64,000 nucleotides of DNA from Methylomicrobium lacus_A (lineage in GTDB: Bacteria > Pseudomonadota > Gammaproteobacteria > Methylococcales > Methylomonadaceae), in assembly GCF_041897535.1 (NCBI RefSeq), contig NZ_CP169217.1, positions 1,488,001 through 1,552,000 on the forward strand. The letters run 5' to 3'. Positions 53,350-60,792 of the stretch are shown here, one piece after another; position 1 is the stretch's first letter; the number at the start of each line of letters is the position of its first letter. The position numbers and the translations under genes were made by a program. The notes under the pieces were generated by a model. It was not told where the DNA came from and made no database searches. It worked only from the letters and a program-made list of their open reading frames with translations.

Positions 53350-53449
53350 CCGCACCCAAGCTCTTGATCGGACGGCGTTTGAAACGCCGTCTGCTACCGT
53401 TGCGGACGGGATTGTAAGTCCCGTCCCGCCGAGTGAAATGCGGTTAAAA
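53344..53449. repeat. Palindromic element supplying the stop codons of rof and the convergent oxidase gene
   Basis: Outer arms TTTTAACCGCA (53344-53354) and TGCGGTTAAAA (53439-53449) are perfect complements. Inside are two further palindromes: GACGGCGTTT-G-AAACGCCGTC (53371-53391) and GGACGGGA/TCCCGTCC (53404-53426). The TAA of rof and the TAA of the minus-strand oxidase gene both lie in the outer arms. Confidence 0.75.
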
Positions 53450-54448
53450 AGTAATTTTGCCGTACACGGTCGCGTAAGGCGCGTTATCTCTTAACTTCTT
53501 ATAGGTGACCTGCGGATACCAGGTACCGGTCGTGCTCGGCAACGTCACGATCAAGTCGGCGCGCTGGCCGGGCGAGATATCCAGACTATTCACGGTCTTC
53601 GGCGCCGGCAAGGCGCGGCCATCGCGGATATAAACGGTGAACGGCTTGACGTTGCCGGCGCCGTCCTTGATCTGGAAAGTCGAATTGGTCGAATGCATGC
53701 CGACCAGACGCAAAGCGGCCTTTTTATTTTTCGCCGCCGCCAAAGTCAGAGCCGGCGCCGAAGTCGTTTTGCCTTCCTTGCCCCCGATCAGGAAATACTG
53801 CGGATTGTAGTCGGCAAAGACCGTCGAATCGCCGCTTGCATTATGGTAGGCCGGATCGACCGTGCTCAACACATAGACCTGCGAATAATCATAGGCCGTT
53901 GCCGGATCCTGATTCAAACGGTTCATAAAATTACCGGACGCGTCGCGCGGCCGCACGATGACCGCGCCATACATGCCCATCTCCAGATGCTTGACCGTAT
54001 GCACATGGCAATGATACGGATAGGCGCCTTCGTGGCCCGGCAACGGCGACCAGGTATAGGTGTCGCCGGTGACCGTATTGTCGTTGGTTTCAGGCACGCC
54101 GTCCTCGCTGGTTTGCACGTCCGCGCCGTGCAGGTGGATCGTATGGCCGTTATAAGGCGAGGATTCCTGCGGCGTCATCATGTTCACGTTCAAGGTCAGG
54201 TTCAGCGTGTCGCCGGCGCCGATTTCAAGCAGCGGTCCCGGCGCGGTGGCGCTGCCCATGCCGCCCATGCCGCCTCCTCCCATCATGCCGCCACCGCCGC
54301 AATCGCTGAAGCCCCAGAAGTTCACCGACTGGCCACTCAGGGTCTTGCTCAGCGAGCCGACGCAGTAGGTTTTATTGATCGTCGCCGCATGCAAAACTGG
54401 CGCGCAAAGGCCGCAGACGGCCAACACTATCGAAGTGATTTTTTTCAT
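53444..54448 (-). CDS. Multicopper-oxidase-like protein A (two cupredoxin domains, copper motifs in domain 1)
   Basis: 334 residues with a signal peptide ending in ...VLHA. A Gly/Met-rich loop (CGGGGMMGGGGMGGMG, about 50-65) could bind copper. Domain 1 holds a HxHG motif (NGHTIHLHGADV, about 101-112) and a type 1 copper site YHCHVHTVKHLEMGM (about 145-160). Domain 2 (about 185-334) has no HxH pair. It ends 21 bp after protein B. Whether it is a laccase, a metallo-oxidase or an electron carrier is not clear from the sequence. Confidence 0.8.
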   Translation of the reverse strand: MKKITSIVLAVCGLCAPVLHAATINKTYCVGSLSKTLSGQSVNFWGFSDCGGGGMMGGGGMGGMGSATAPGPLLEIGAGDTLNLTLNVNMMTPQESSPYNGHTIHLHGADVQTSEDGVPETNDNTVTGDTYTWSPLPGHEGAYPYHCHVHTVKHLEMGMYGAVIVRPRDASGNFMNRLNQDPATAYDYSQVYVLSTVDPAYHNASGDSTVFADYNPQYFLIGGKEGKTTSAPALTLAAAKNKKAALRLVGMHSTNSTFQIKDGAGNVKPFTVYIRDGRALPAPKTVNSLDISPGQRADLIVTLPSTTGTWYPQVTYKKLRDNAPYATVYGKITF

Positions 54449-54469
54449 GTCGGTTTATCCCTAAATAAA

Positions 54470-55396
54470 TCAATGCATCATGATCATCGTCGCGCCACCG
54501 TTCAGATAAACGCCGTTCGCGGTTTCTGCCTGCGCGGTGTGAATATGCATCGGGTATTCGCCGGCCTGGTTGACCGTGTACAACACCTCCGCGATGCTCA
54601 TCGGCGGTACGTTGATCGTGTCCCATTCCTCGAAAGGCGTCGTCTGGCGCACGCCGTTGATATTGATCACCTGAAAATGATTGCCGTGGAAATGCAGCGA
54701 ATGGCTGAACTGCCCGGCATTGACGATGCGCACCAGCGTCACCTCGTCCATCATGCCCATGATCATCGTGTCATGGTCCATCATCGCGTCGAAGCCACCG
54801 AGGCCATTGATCATGAAATAATTCGGCTTGTACACCGAGGTGTTGACGGTGCCGCCCGTGGATGCGACATCGTTCCAGCGCGGCTTGTCCATGTCGCTGA
54901 TCACCCAGGTGCGCTCGTGGTCATAGGCCGGCCCGCCGCTCCAGGCGGTATTACCGTTGTCGGCCGGGCGCACGATGAAGGCGCCGTGCATGCCCATTTC
55001 CCGGTTGATGTTGTTATTCAGCGTGTCGCTGTACAGATAGCTGCCGGCGGTCGGCGCGGCGAACGAATAGACCTTGCTGCCGCCCGGCGCGATCGGATTG
55101 GCATCGGTCGTCACGTTCTGCACGACAAAATTATGCTGTACCGAACGGTGGTTATACACGGTCACGTTGACCGTATCGCCTTCGTTGACCGTCAAGGTCG
55201 GCGCCGGCACGACCGGCAGTCCGGCCGTTTGGCCATAGCCCCACACCGACAGCGTCGTGCCGCCGGCGCCAGTGATGGTTAAATCGCCGCTATAGATGTG
55301 CAGGGTAAAATCGCGTACCGCCGCCACCGCGTCGGTTTGAAGAACGCAATGCTGCCCTATCAGCAACAAGGCATAAATCCCCAATTTTTTAAGCAT
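54470..55396 (-). CDS. Multicopper-oxidase-like protein B (two cupredoxin domains, copper motifs in domain 2)
   Basis: 308 residues with a signal peptide ending in ...DAVAA. Domain 1 has lost the copper ligands: the HCH site region reads GSYLYSDTLNNNINREMGMH. Domain 2 holds HSLHFHGNHFQVI (the HPxHxHG block) and MHIHTAQAE near the C-terminus, where HIH replaces HCH, so the type 1 cysteine is absent. The C-terminus is Met-rich (GGATMIMMH) and DAMMDHDTMIMGMMDE is another Met/His/Asp-rich loop. It is the first gene of the pair with protein A. Confidence 0.8.
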   Translation of the reverse strand: MLKKLGIYALLLIGQHCVLQTDAVAAVRDFTLHIYSGDLTITGAGGTTLSVWGYGQTAGLPVVPAPTLTVNEGDTVNVTVYNHRSVQHNFVVQNVTTDANPIAPGGSKVYSFAAPTAGSYLYSDTLNNNINREMGMHGAFIVRPADNGNTAWSGGPAYDHERTWVISDMDKPRWNDVASTGGTVNTSVYKPNYFMINGLGGFDAMMDHDTMIMGMMDEVTLVRIVNAGQFSHSLHFHGNHFQVININGVRQTTPFEEWDTINVPPMSIAEVLYTVNQAGEYPMHIHTAQAETANGVYLNGGATMIMMH

Positions 55397-55573
55397 GTTT
55401 CTTTCCTCTGGTTAGTGTACTTGCCGGTAGCCCGGTCTTGTTATAACCCACGCTTGCCGGCGACGGCCTTCAGGCTTTGCCTTTAAACAACGGGCTACAA
55501 GATCGCATTTAGAGCAAGACGCATGCCAATTACTTTATACTGATAAACTGATGCCTTTGCGGGGCTTTCAGGC

Positions 55574-55623
55574 AAAAAATAGGCCATATGCCACACTCGA
55601 TTGCGGCATATGGCCTATTTTTT
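55574..55623. terminator. 19-bp perfect palindrome with terminator-like A/T ends, between divergent genes
   Basis: AAAAAATAGGCCATATGCC (55574-55592), a 12-base loop and its exact complement (55605-55623). It would work as a bidirectional terminator, yet both flanking genes point away from it. No gene is seen in the 352-bp gap. Confidence 0.6.
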
Positions 55624-55747
55624 GAACGATGCCGGAAACCTGAAGCTTGAATGCATGCCGCAAGAACGCTGATATGCGCCTCTCCCTGCACATGAGCTCT
55701 AAGCTCTGGTAAACTATCGCCTTTTTTCACCTCGTTTAATCCTTTTC

Positions 55748-56347
55748 ATGTCCAAAGATATTCGCATTGCAAGATTTAGCGGCAAGGCCATCGAACCTTA
55801 TATCAAGGAGCTGGCTCGACTCAGAATCCAAGTGTTCCGTGAGTTCCCGTATTTGTACGACGGCACTTACGAATATGAAGAAAAATACCTGCAAACCTAT
55901 CTGAACTGCCCGCAAAGCGTGATCGTGATTGCGTTCGACGGCGACAAGATCGTCGGCGCCTCGACCGCGATTCCGATGCAGTACGAAACCGAGGAGATGA
56001 AGCGGCCGTTCATCGAAAACGGTTATAAGCTGGAGGAGGTTTTTTATTGCAGTGAATCGGTGCTGGACAGAAATTACCGAGGCCTCGGCATCGGCGTGCG
56101 CTTTTTCGAGGAAAGAGAGGCGCATGCGCAGGAACTGGGCGGTTTCAAGCACATCACCTTCTGCTGCGTCGAACGGCCGATCGACCATCCGCGCCGTCCG
56201 GCCGATTATGTGCCGCTCGACAAGTTCTGGAACAAGCGCGGCTATGTGAAGCACCCCGAACTGAAGACGACCTATCTCTGGAAAGACCTGGACGACGAAG
56301 TCGAGACCCCGAAACCGATGACCTTCTGGCTGAAACATGAAAGTTAA
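55748..56347 (+). CDS. GNAT-family N-acetyltransferase
   Basis: 199 residues. The acetyl-CoA loop is SVLDRNYRGLGIGVRFFEER (about 104-123), a variant of RxxGxG/A. VIVIAFDGDKIVGASTAIP is the preceding beta strand pair. The next gene, a nitrilase-family amidase, starts 11 bp before this one ends; similar proteins occur fused to a nitrilase domain, so the two probably act on the same metabolite. Confidence 0.88.
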   Translation: MSKDIRIARFSGKAIEPYIKELARLRIQVFREFPYLYDGTYEYEEKYLQTYLNCPQSVIVIAFDGDKIVGASTAIPMQYETEEMKRPFIENGYKLEEVFYCSESVLDRNYRGLGIGVRFFEEREAHAQELGGFKHITFCCVERPIDHPRRPADYVPLDKFWNKRGYVKHPELKTTYLWKDLDDEVETPKPMTFWLKHES

Positions 56348-57224
56348 GATCGCCGCCGCGCAGTACGACATCGGTTTTTTCGAAAACTGGCAGGACTACC
56401 GGCAAAAGATCGAACGCTGGGTCGGCGAAGCCGCAGACCAGGGCGCGAAAATCCTGCTGTTCCCCGAGTACGGCAGCATGGAACTCGCCTCCTTGTTCGG
56501 CCAGGCCATTTATTCCTCGCTGAGCAAACAGCTCGAAGCGATGCAGTCCCTGCTCGACGACTATATCGAACTGTACAAGGAACTGGCGCAAAAGCATCGG
56601 TGCTACATCCAGTCCGGCACGTTTCCGGTGCGAATCGACGGCGAGATTTATCACAACCGCGCCTATCTGTTCATGCCGAACGGCGAATTCGATTATCAGG
56701 ACAAGCTGATGATGACCCGCTTCGAGAACGAGCAATGGCTGATCAATCGCGGCCTCGAATTGAAGTGTTTCGACACCGAATACGGCCGCATCGCGATCAA
56801 CGTCTGTTATGACAGCGAGTTCCCGATACTGGCCAGAAAACAGGTCGAAGCCGGCGCGAATCTGATTCTGGTGCCGAGCTGCACCGACTCGCTGGCCGGT
56901 TACCACCGCGTCCGCATCGGCTGCCAGGCACGGGCGCTTGAAAACCAGTGCTATGTGGTGCAGTCGCCGACGGTCGGCCTGGCGCCGTGGTCAGAAGCGG
57001 TCGATGTGAACATCGGCGCGGCGGCGATCTATACGCCGGTAGATCGTGGCTTTCCGGATAACGGCGTTTTAGCGATCGGCGAACTGAACGCGAGCCAGTG
57101 GGTGTTTGCGGAAATCGATCTGGACGGCATCGCCAGGGTGCGGGAAAACGGCCAGGTATTCAATTACCGGGATTGGCCGTTACAACATGCGCCGGCCTTC
57201 AGCCCCGCGTCAAACAACGCCTAG
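56337..57224 (+). CDS. Carbon-nitrogen hydrolase (nitrilase superfamily)
   Basis: 295 residues. The Glu-Lys-Cys triad is visible: E in ILLFPEYGSMEL (about 41), K in YQDKLMMTRFEN (about 123) and C in INVCYDSEFP (about 159). The family hydrolyses amides or nitriles; the substrate is unknown. It overlaps the GNAT gene by 11 bp. Confidence 0.92.
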   Translation: MKVKIAAAQYDIGFFENWQDYRQKIERWVGEAADQGAKILLFPEYGSMELASLFGQAIYSSLSKQLEAMQSLLDDYIELYKELAQKHRCYIQSGTFPVRIDGEIYHNRAYLFMPNGEFDYQDKLMMTRFENEQWLINRGLELKCFDTEYGRIAINVCYDSEFPILARKQVEAGANLILVPSCTDSLAGYHRVRIGCQARALENQCYVVQSPTVGLAPWSEAVDVNIGAAAIYTPVDRGFPDNGVLAIGELNASQWVFAEIDLDGIARVRENGQVFNYRDWPLQHAPAFSPASNNA

Positions 57225-57258
57225 ACCTGGGTTAAAAATAACAAGCGCGAAAAACGGC

Positions 57259-57296
57259 AAAGACCTGCGGGGGGGTTGAAAATCTCGCAGGTCTTT
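57259..57296. terminator. Hairpin between convergent nitrilase and SPOR genes
   Basis: AAAGACCTGCG (57259-57269) and CGCAGGTCTTT (57286-57296) form a perfect 11-bp stem with A/T ends; a T run lies at 57305-57312. Likely terminator for one or both genes. Confidence 0.55.
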
Positions 57297-57320
57297 GCGA
57301 AGAGATTTTTTCCCAAATCC

Positions 57321-58040
57321 TTAGCGTATTTCAGGATAGATCTGCGCTTTAACGCGATCCGCAGACATGATGTAAGGCGCGGTCTTGGCGACGCCCGAGG
57401 CGACAAGCGCCTTAATCGCGGTCTGGGCTTGTTCGTAGGTATCGTGCCGCAAGACGACACCATAGTAACCCGACGCGCTTAATATCACTTCGCTCGGGTT
57501 GCCGCTGTTAATGAGTTCCTTGGCGCGCTCGATCGCTTCCTCTTTCGATGTTGTCGATAATAGAACGACTAGCAATGCACCAGGTGCTACCGGTTTAGGC
57601 TTCATCTCTCCATTGCTCGAAGGGCGCACCTCGGAAATCTGCTGCTTATACAGACTCGCCAAATCAATATCTTCAGCAGGCGAAGTGGATTCTCCCGTAT
57701 TCGCGCTCGAGACGGGTTCTTCAGAAAGAAGCGGTTCCGGCTGTCCAGTCTCGGTCTGAAGGTATAGCTCCGTGCCCCCGGAACGGAGCGGCGGTTGTTG
57801 AGGCGCTGTTTTGGGAGGGATGGTCGCCACATCAATTGTTCTCACCGCAGAAGGCCTGAAGAAATACCAGGAGCCAAGCGCCGCGGCCGATATCACGATG
57901 ATGAAAAACCCAACAGTCCAACGTAGCGGGCTTACCTTCGACACTTCGGTGGGAGCCTTGAATTCACCCGACCCCAGTATGCGCGAATAGCGTTCCTGGA
58001 GCGCTTTTGCGATTGCATCATCGTCGTTTGTATTTTTCAT
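57321..58040 (-). CDS. SPOR-domain inner-membrane protein
   Basis: 239 residues. One membrane helix (WTVGFFIIVISAAALGSWYF, about 41-60) separates a short cytoplasmic N-terminus from a Pro/Ser-rich periplasmic stalk and a C-terminal SPOR domain (GALLVVLLSTTSKEEAIERA, about 152-235). SPOR domains bind denuded glycan strands at division septa. It lies 3 bp after an M23 metallopeptidase gene, so the pair may act together in peptidoglycan remodelling. Confidence 0.82.
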   Translation of the reverse strand: MKNTNDDDAIAKALQERYSRILGSGEFKAPTEVSKVSPLRWTVGFFIIVISAAALGSWYFFRPSAVRTIDVATIPPKTAPQQPPLRSGGTELYLQTETGQPEPLLSEEPVSSANTGESTSPAEDIDLASLYKQQISEVRPSSNGEMKPKPVAPGALLVVLLSTTSKEEAIERAKELINSGNPSEVILSASGYYGVVLRHDTYEQAQTAIKALVASGVAKTAPYIMSADRVKAQIYPEIR

Positions 58041-58043
58041 ACG

Positions 58044-58583
58044 TTAGCGCAGATAATCAGTAGGATTCAGATAAAACATAAGCTTCCATCCCTCCGTACG
58101 CGTGGAATACCGATCGGGGTAAGGAATCAGACTCATGATCGAATAATGTAAGTGTGTCGGCCTACCTTGGGCGTTCCCGGAATCTCCGACCGTGCCGACC
58201 ACATTCCCCTTGTACACCCAAGTCCCCATGCCGACCGTTGTCGAGTCGAGATGAGCGTAATAATGCAGACGCCATTTGGAATCGAAGATCATCAGCGCAT
58301 TGCCGCCGAGTTTCAATTCGCCCTGATACACGACCACACCGGAAGCCGCCGCCAGAGCGGGCGTTCCCCGGCGCGCGAAAATATCAATGCCTTTATGGAC
58401 ACCGGATTTTCCCCAAGGTTCGCGCCAGAACGCGTCCCGATTCCAGTCCTTCGCTGTTGCGCCTTCGACCGGGATGGTGAGGTCTTGTTCGAGAAAGAGT
58501 CCGATGTCGAACACAAAGAAAAGCAAAGTCAGGATCGCAATCCAACCCCATTCACGCTTGCTTAATTTGAATTTGGCAGGCAC
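58044..58583 (-). CDS. Membrane-anchored M23-family metallopeptidase (LytM domain)
   Basis: 179 residues. An N-terminal anchor helix (IAILTLLFFVFDIGLFL, about 15-31) precedes a LytM domain. Zinc ligands: HKGIDIF (H63, D67), LHYYAHLD and THLHYSIM. The core is complete, so it may be an active endopeptidase rather than a regulator, although it is short. Confidence 0.88.
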   Translation of the reverse strand: MPAKFKLSKREWGWIAILTLLFFVFDIGLFLEQDLTIPVEGATAKDWNRDAFWREPWGKSGVHKGIDIFARRGTPALAAASGVVVYQGELKLGGNALMIFDSKWRLHYYAHLDSTTVGMGTWVYKGNVVGTVGDSGNAQGRPTHLHYSIMSLIPYPDRYSTRTEGWKLMFYLNPTDYLR

Positions 58584-58815
58584 TGGCTTGTATTCGCAAC
58601 CTCGTATGCCGGGAGTGGTTTCGAATCAGTTTAAACGTTTTTTAATTTTAAATTAAGTAAAAACTTAAACCAATACGAATCTTCACATCGAATCAAAAAG
58701 CCGCAATAACCCATAAGTCTTACGCAATGTCATTGCCCCATACAGGACTCAAGAGTAGGAAGCAGAGGTAGCCATTAAGAACGTGAAATACTGCTAGGCC
58801 GGCTGACAGGCTGAT

Positions 58816-58841
58816 AAAAAAAGGCCCGCATAGCGGGCCTT
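58816..58841 (-). terminator. Terminator of the PD40-propeller gene
   Basis: On the minus strand AAGGCCCGC-TAT-GCGGGCCTT is followed by seven T, about 25 bp after the stop. Confidence 0.93.
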
Positions 58842-58863
58842 GTTAGTAGGGGGATAAAAGGAA

Positions 58864-60507
58864 TCAGCGTTTACGGAGATAGACTTGAGTATCCTCATTG
58901 TCGCCAAAAAATGGGACCAGGTAATCATCGACGGTGTCGAAGCCAACGGCTTTGCCATCCGGCGACAAAGCTGGCCTGTCGGCTACTTTTATCCCTTGCT
59001 CCCCGCCAACGTCGACATTGGCCCGTGAAAACAAACGAGTCTTGCTATCGTAAACATAAATGTCGGCCACTTTATTGCTGTCTTCATTCCAGAAACTATC
59101 CAGCGTATCAGCCAACAAATTGTCGGCTTCTGATTTAAAAGCCACGGTATAGGCGGTATTGTTGCCCGCAATCACCGGGAAGTTACTGTCCGCGTCTCTA
59201 TCGCCGTTCTCTCTCCATGCCTCTCCAATCACATTGCCGTTTGCATCAACCGGTCCGCTAATTCGCTTGACCGACAGGATTTCGCCAACGCTCAAAGGAT
59301 CACTGGGTACAATGGAAGCACCGGGTTTAAATTCAACTACAAAAATATCCGAATCGGGCCCCGAATCTCCTCCCTGTACGGAATCGAGATTGGTCGCCGC
59401 GGAATCGAATGCAATCAGATAGCTTTTGCCTTTACCGCCTCCGGTAATGGAGGCATTGCCGCTGTTTTCATTGCCTTCGGCGGTTACCGAAAATGGCGCC
59501 GAAGCACTCAAGGCGCCGCTCAGCTGATACATTCTGAATGTTACTCGGTCATAGAGAAATATGTCGGTTTTCGCCGTACCGCTGACACCAGAGACCAAAT
59601 TGGTCGCACTGCTTTGAAACGCGACGAAACGTCCATCGGGCGACAGCGCCGGATTTGTACTATCGACAGCTGCGGGTGTGGCGTTTTGAGCCTGGGTCGT
59701 TGGAGCACCGGTCAACGGATCGTGTGCCGCGCTGATCAATTCGATTTTTTTGGTTTTCAGGTCGATCACATAAATATTCTTCTTACCGGAGGGGGTAAAC
59801 GGTGACGACAGATTGGTGGCTTTCGATTCAAAAGCAACTACGCCGGCTTTCAGCGTGCCGGCGATGACCGGATTGGCACTGGCGTCGTTGGCTTCTGTCA
59901 GAATTTTCCAGGGCGCGTCGGCTTTTGCCAGAGGCTGGTTCTTTGCATCTTTAAGGTCAGGCGTTATCGCATTGTCGGCGCCGTCCATGATCCCGCTCAG
60001 CCGATAGGTTTTCTTTTTGGCGACATCGCGCAGAAAAATATCCGTTTCTTTGTCGTTGTCGGTATCGTTATTGCTGTCTTGCGTTAACAGGTCCAGATTA
60101 TTCGCATTGGACTGGAAGACTACGAGCTTGCCGTCTGCGGAAATGGATGGGTTTTCGCTGTCTGCATAGTTATTCGAATCCCACCAATTTATTGTATTTC
60201 CATTATGTAAACCGCTGTTGAACCCCTCCTGGCCCAGGCTGTTAACGCTGATGCGGGTCAGAGTTTTGCCTCCTTTGATAAAAACGTCCCTCGCGTTATT
60301 GCCGTCGCCCAGCGTTAGATTGGCCGCGTCCGACTCGAACGCGACCGCCGAGCCGCCTTTCGACAGGGAGGGATCGTAGCTGTCGTTGTTGCCGACGATT
60401 TGCTGGGCGTTGACGCTGACCATCGCGGAGCTGCCCGCAAACGCGCCATTTTGTGTGATGGCGGCCAGCACCGCTCCCCACAACAGGTTTCGGTTAAAAG
60501 ATTTCAC
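58864..60507 (-). CDS. Secreted TolB/PD40-like beta-propeller protein
   Basis: 547 residues with a signal peptide ending in ...NGAFA. At least six repeats share the pattern (N)P-x-(L/I)S-x-DG-x-x-V-(A/V)FxSxAxNL followed by DIF(L/V)xD, for example NPALSPDGRFVAFQSSATNL and NPSISADGKLVVFQSNANNL. This is a WD40-like/PD40 propeller as in TolB, probably a surface or periplasmic binding protein. It has no enzymatic motif and function is unknown. The nearby gap 60508-60792 shows no gene. Confidence 0.8.
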   Translation of the reverse strand: MKSFNRNLLWGAVLAAITQNGAFAGSSAMVSVNAQQIVGNNDSYDPSLSKGGSAVAFESDAANLTLGDGNNARDVFIKGGKTLTRISVNSLGQEGFNSGLHNGNTINWWDSNNYADSENPSISADGKLVVFQSNANNLDLLTQDSNNDTDNDKETDIFLRDVAKKKTYRLSGIMDGADNAITPDLKDAKNQPLAKADAPWKILTEANDASANPVIAGTLKAGVVAFESKATNLSSPFTPSGKKNIYVIDLKTKKIELISAAHDPLTGAPTTQAQNATPAAVDSTNPALSPDGRFVAFQSSATNLVSGVSGTAKTDIFLYDRVTFRMYQLSGALSASAPFSVTAEGNENSGNASITGGGKGKSYLIAFDSAATNLDSVQGGDSGPDSDIFVVEFKPGASIVPSDPLSVGEILSVKRISGPVDANGNVIGEAWRENGDRDADSNFPVIAGNNTAYTVAFKSEADNLLADTLDSFWNEDSNKVADIYVYDSKTRLFSRANVDVGGEQGIKVADRPALSPDGKAVGFDTVDDYLVPFFGDNEDTQVYLRKR

Positions 60508-60792
60508 AGGATTTCCTCACTAGATGAATTAAGAAAAGTTAAAGTCCAGTGAAGTATAGCCGGCTTGGAAATGAGGAAACCTGCTGAATCCTGTGGGATG
60601 GAGGAGTCTTGATCGATTGTGTTACGCAGTTGGCAAAAATAATCGTTGGCAGTCCGCAACGGTCAACCGCTGCGTCATGGCGCCTGCCGAATACCCACGG
60701 ACTTGCCGCCGCACGCTGATCAAATTGTTCTAGATCGCTACTTTTTTCGGAAGACGATATGCCCCGGTTTGCTGTTTTGTCCGGCCAGAGCT

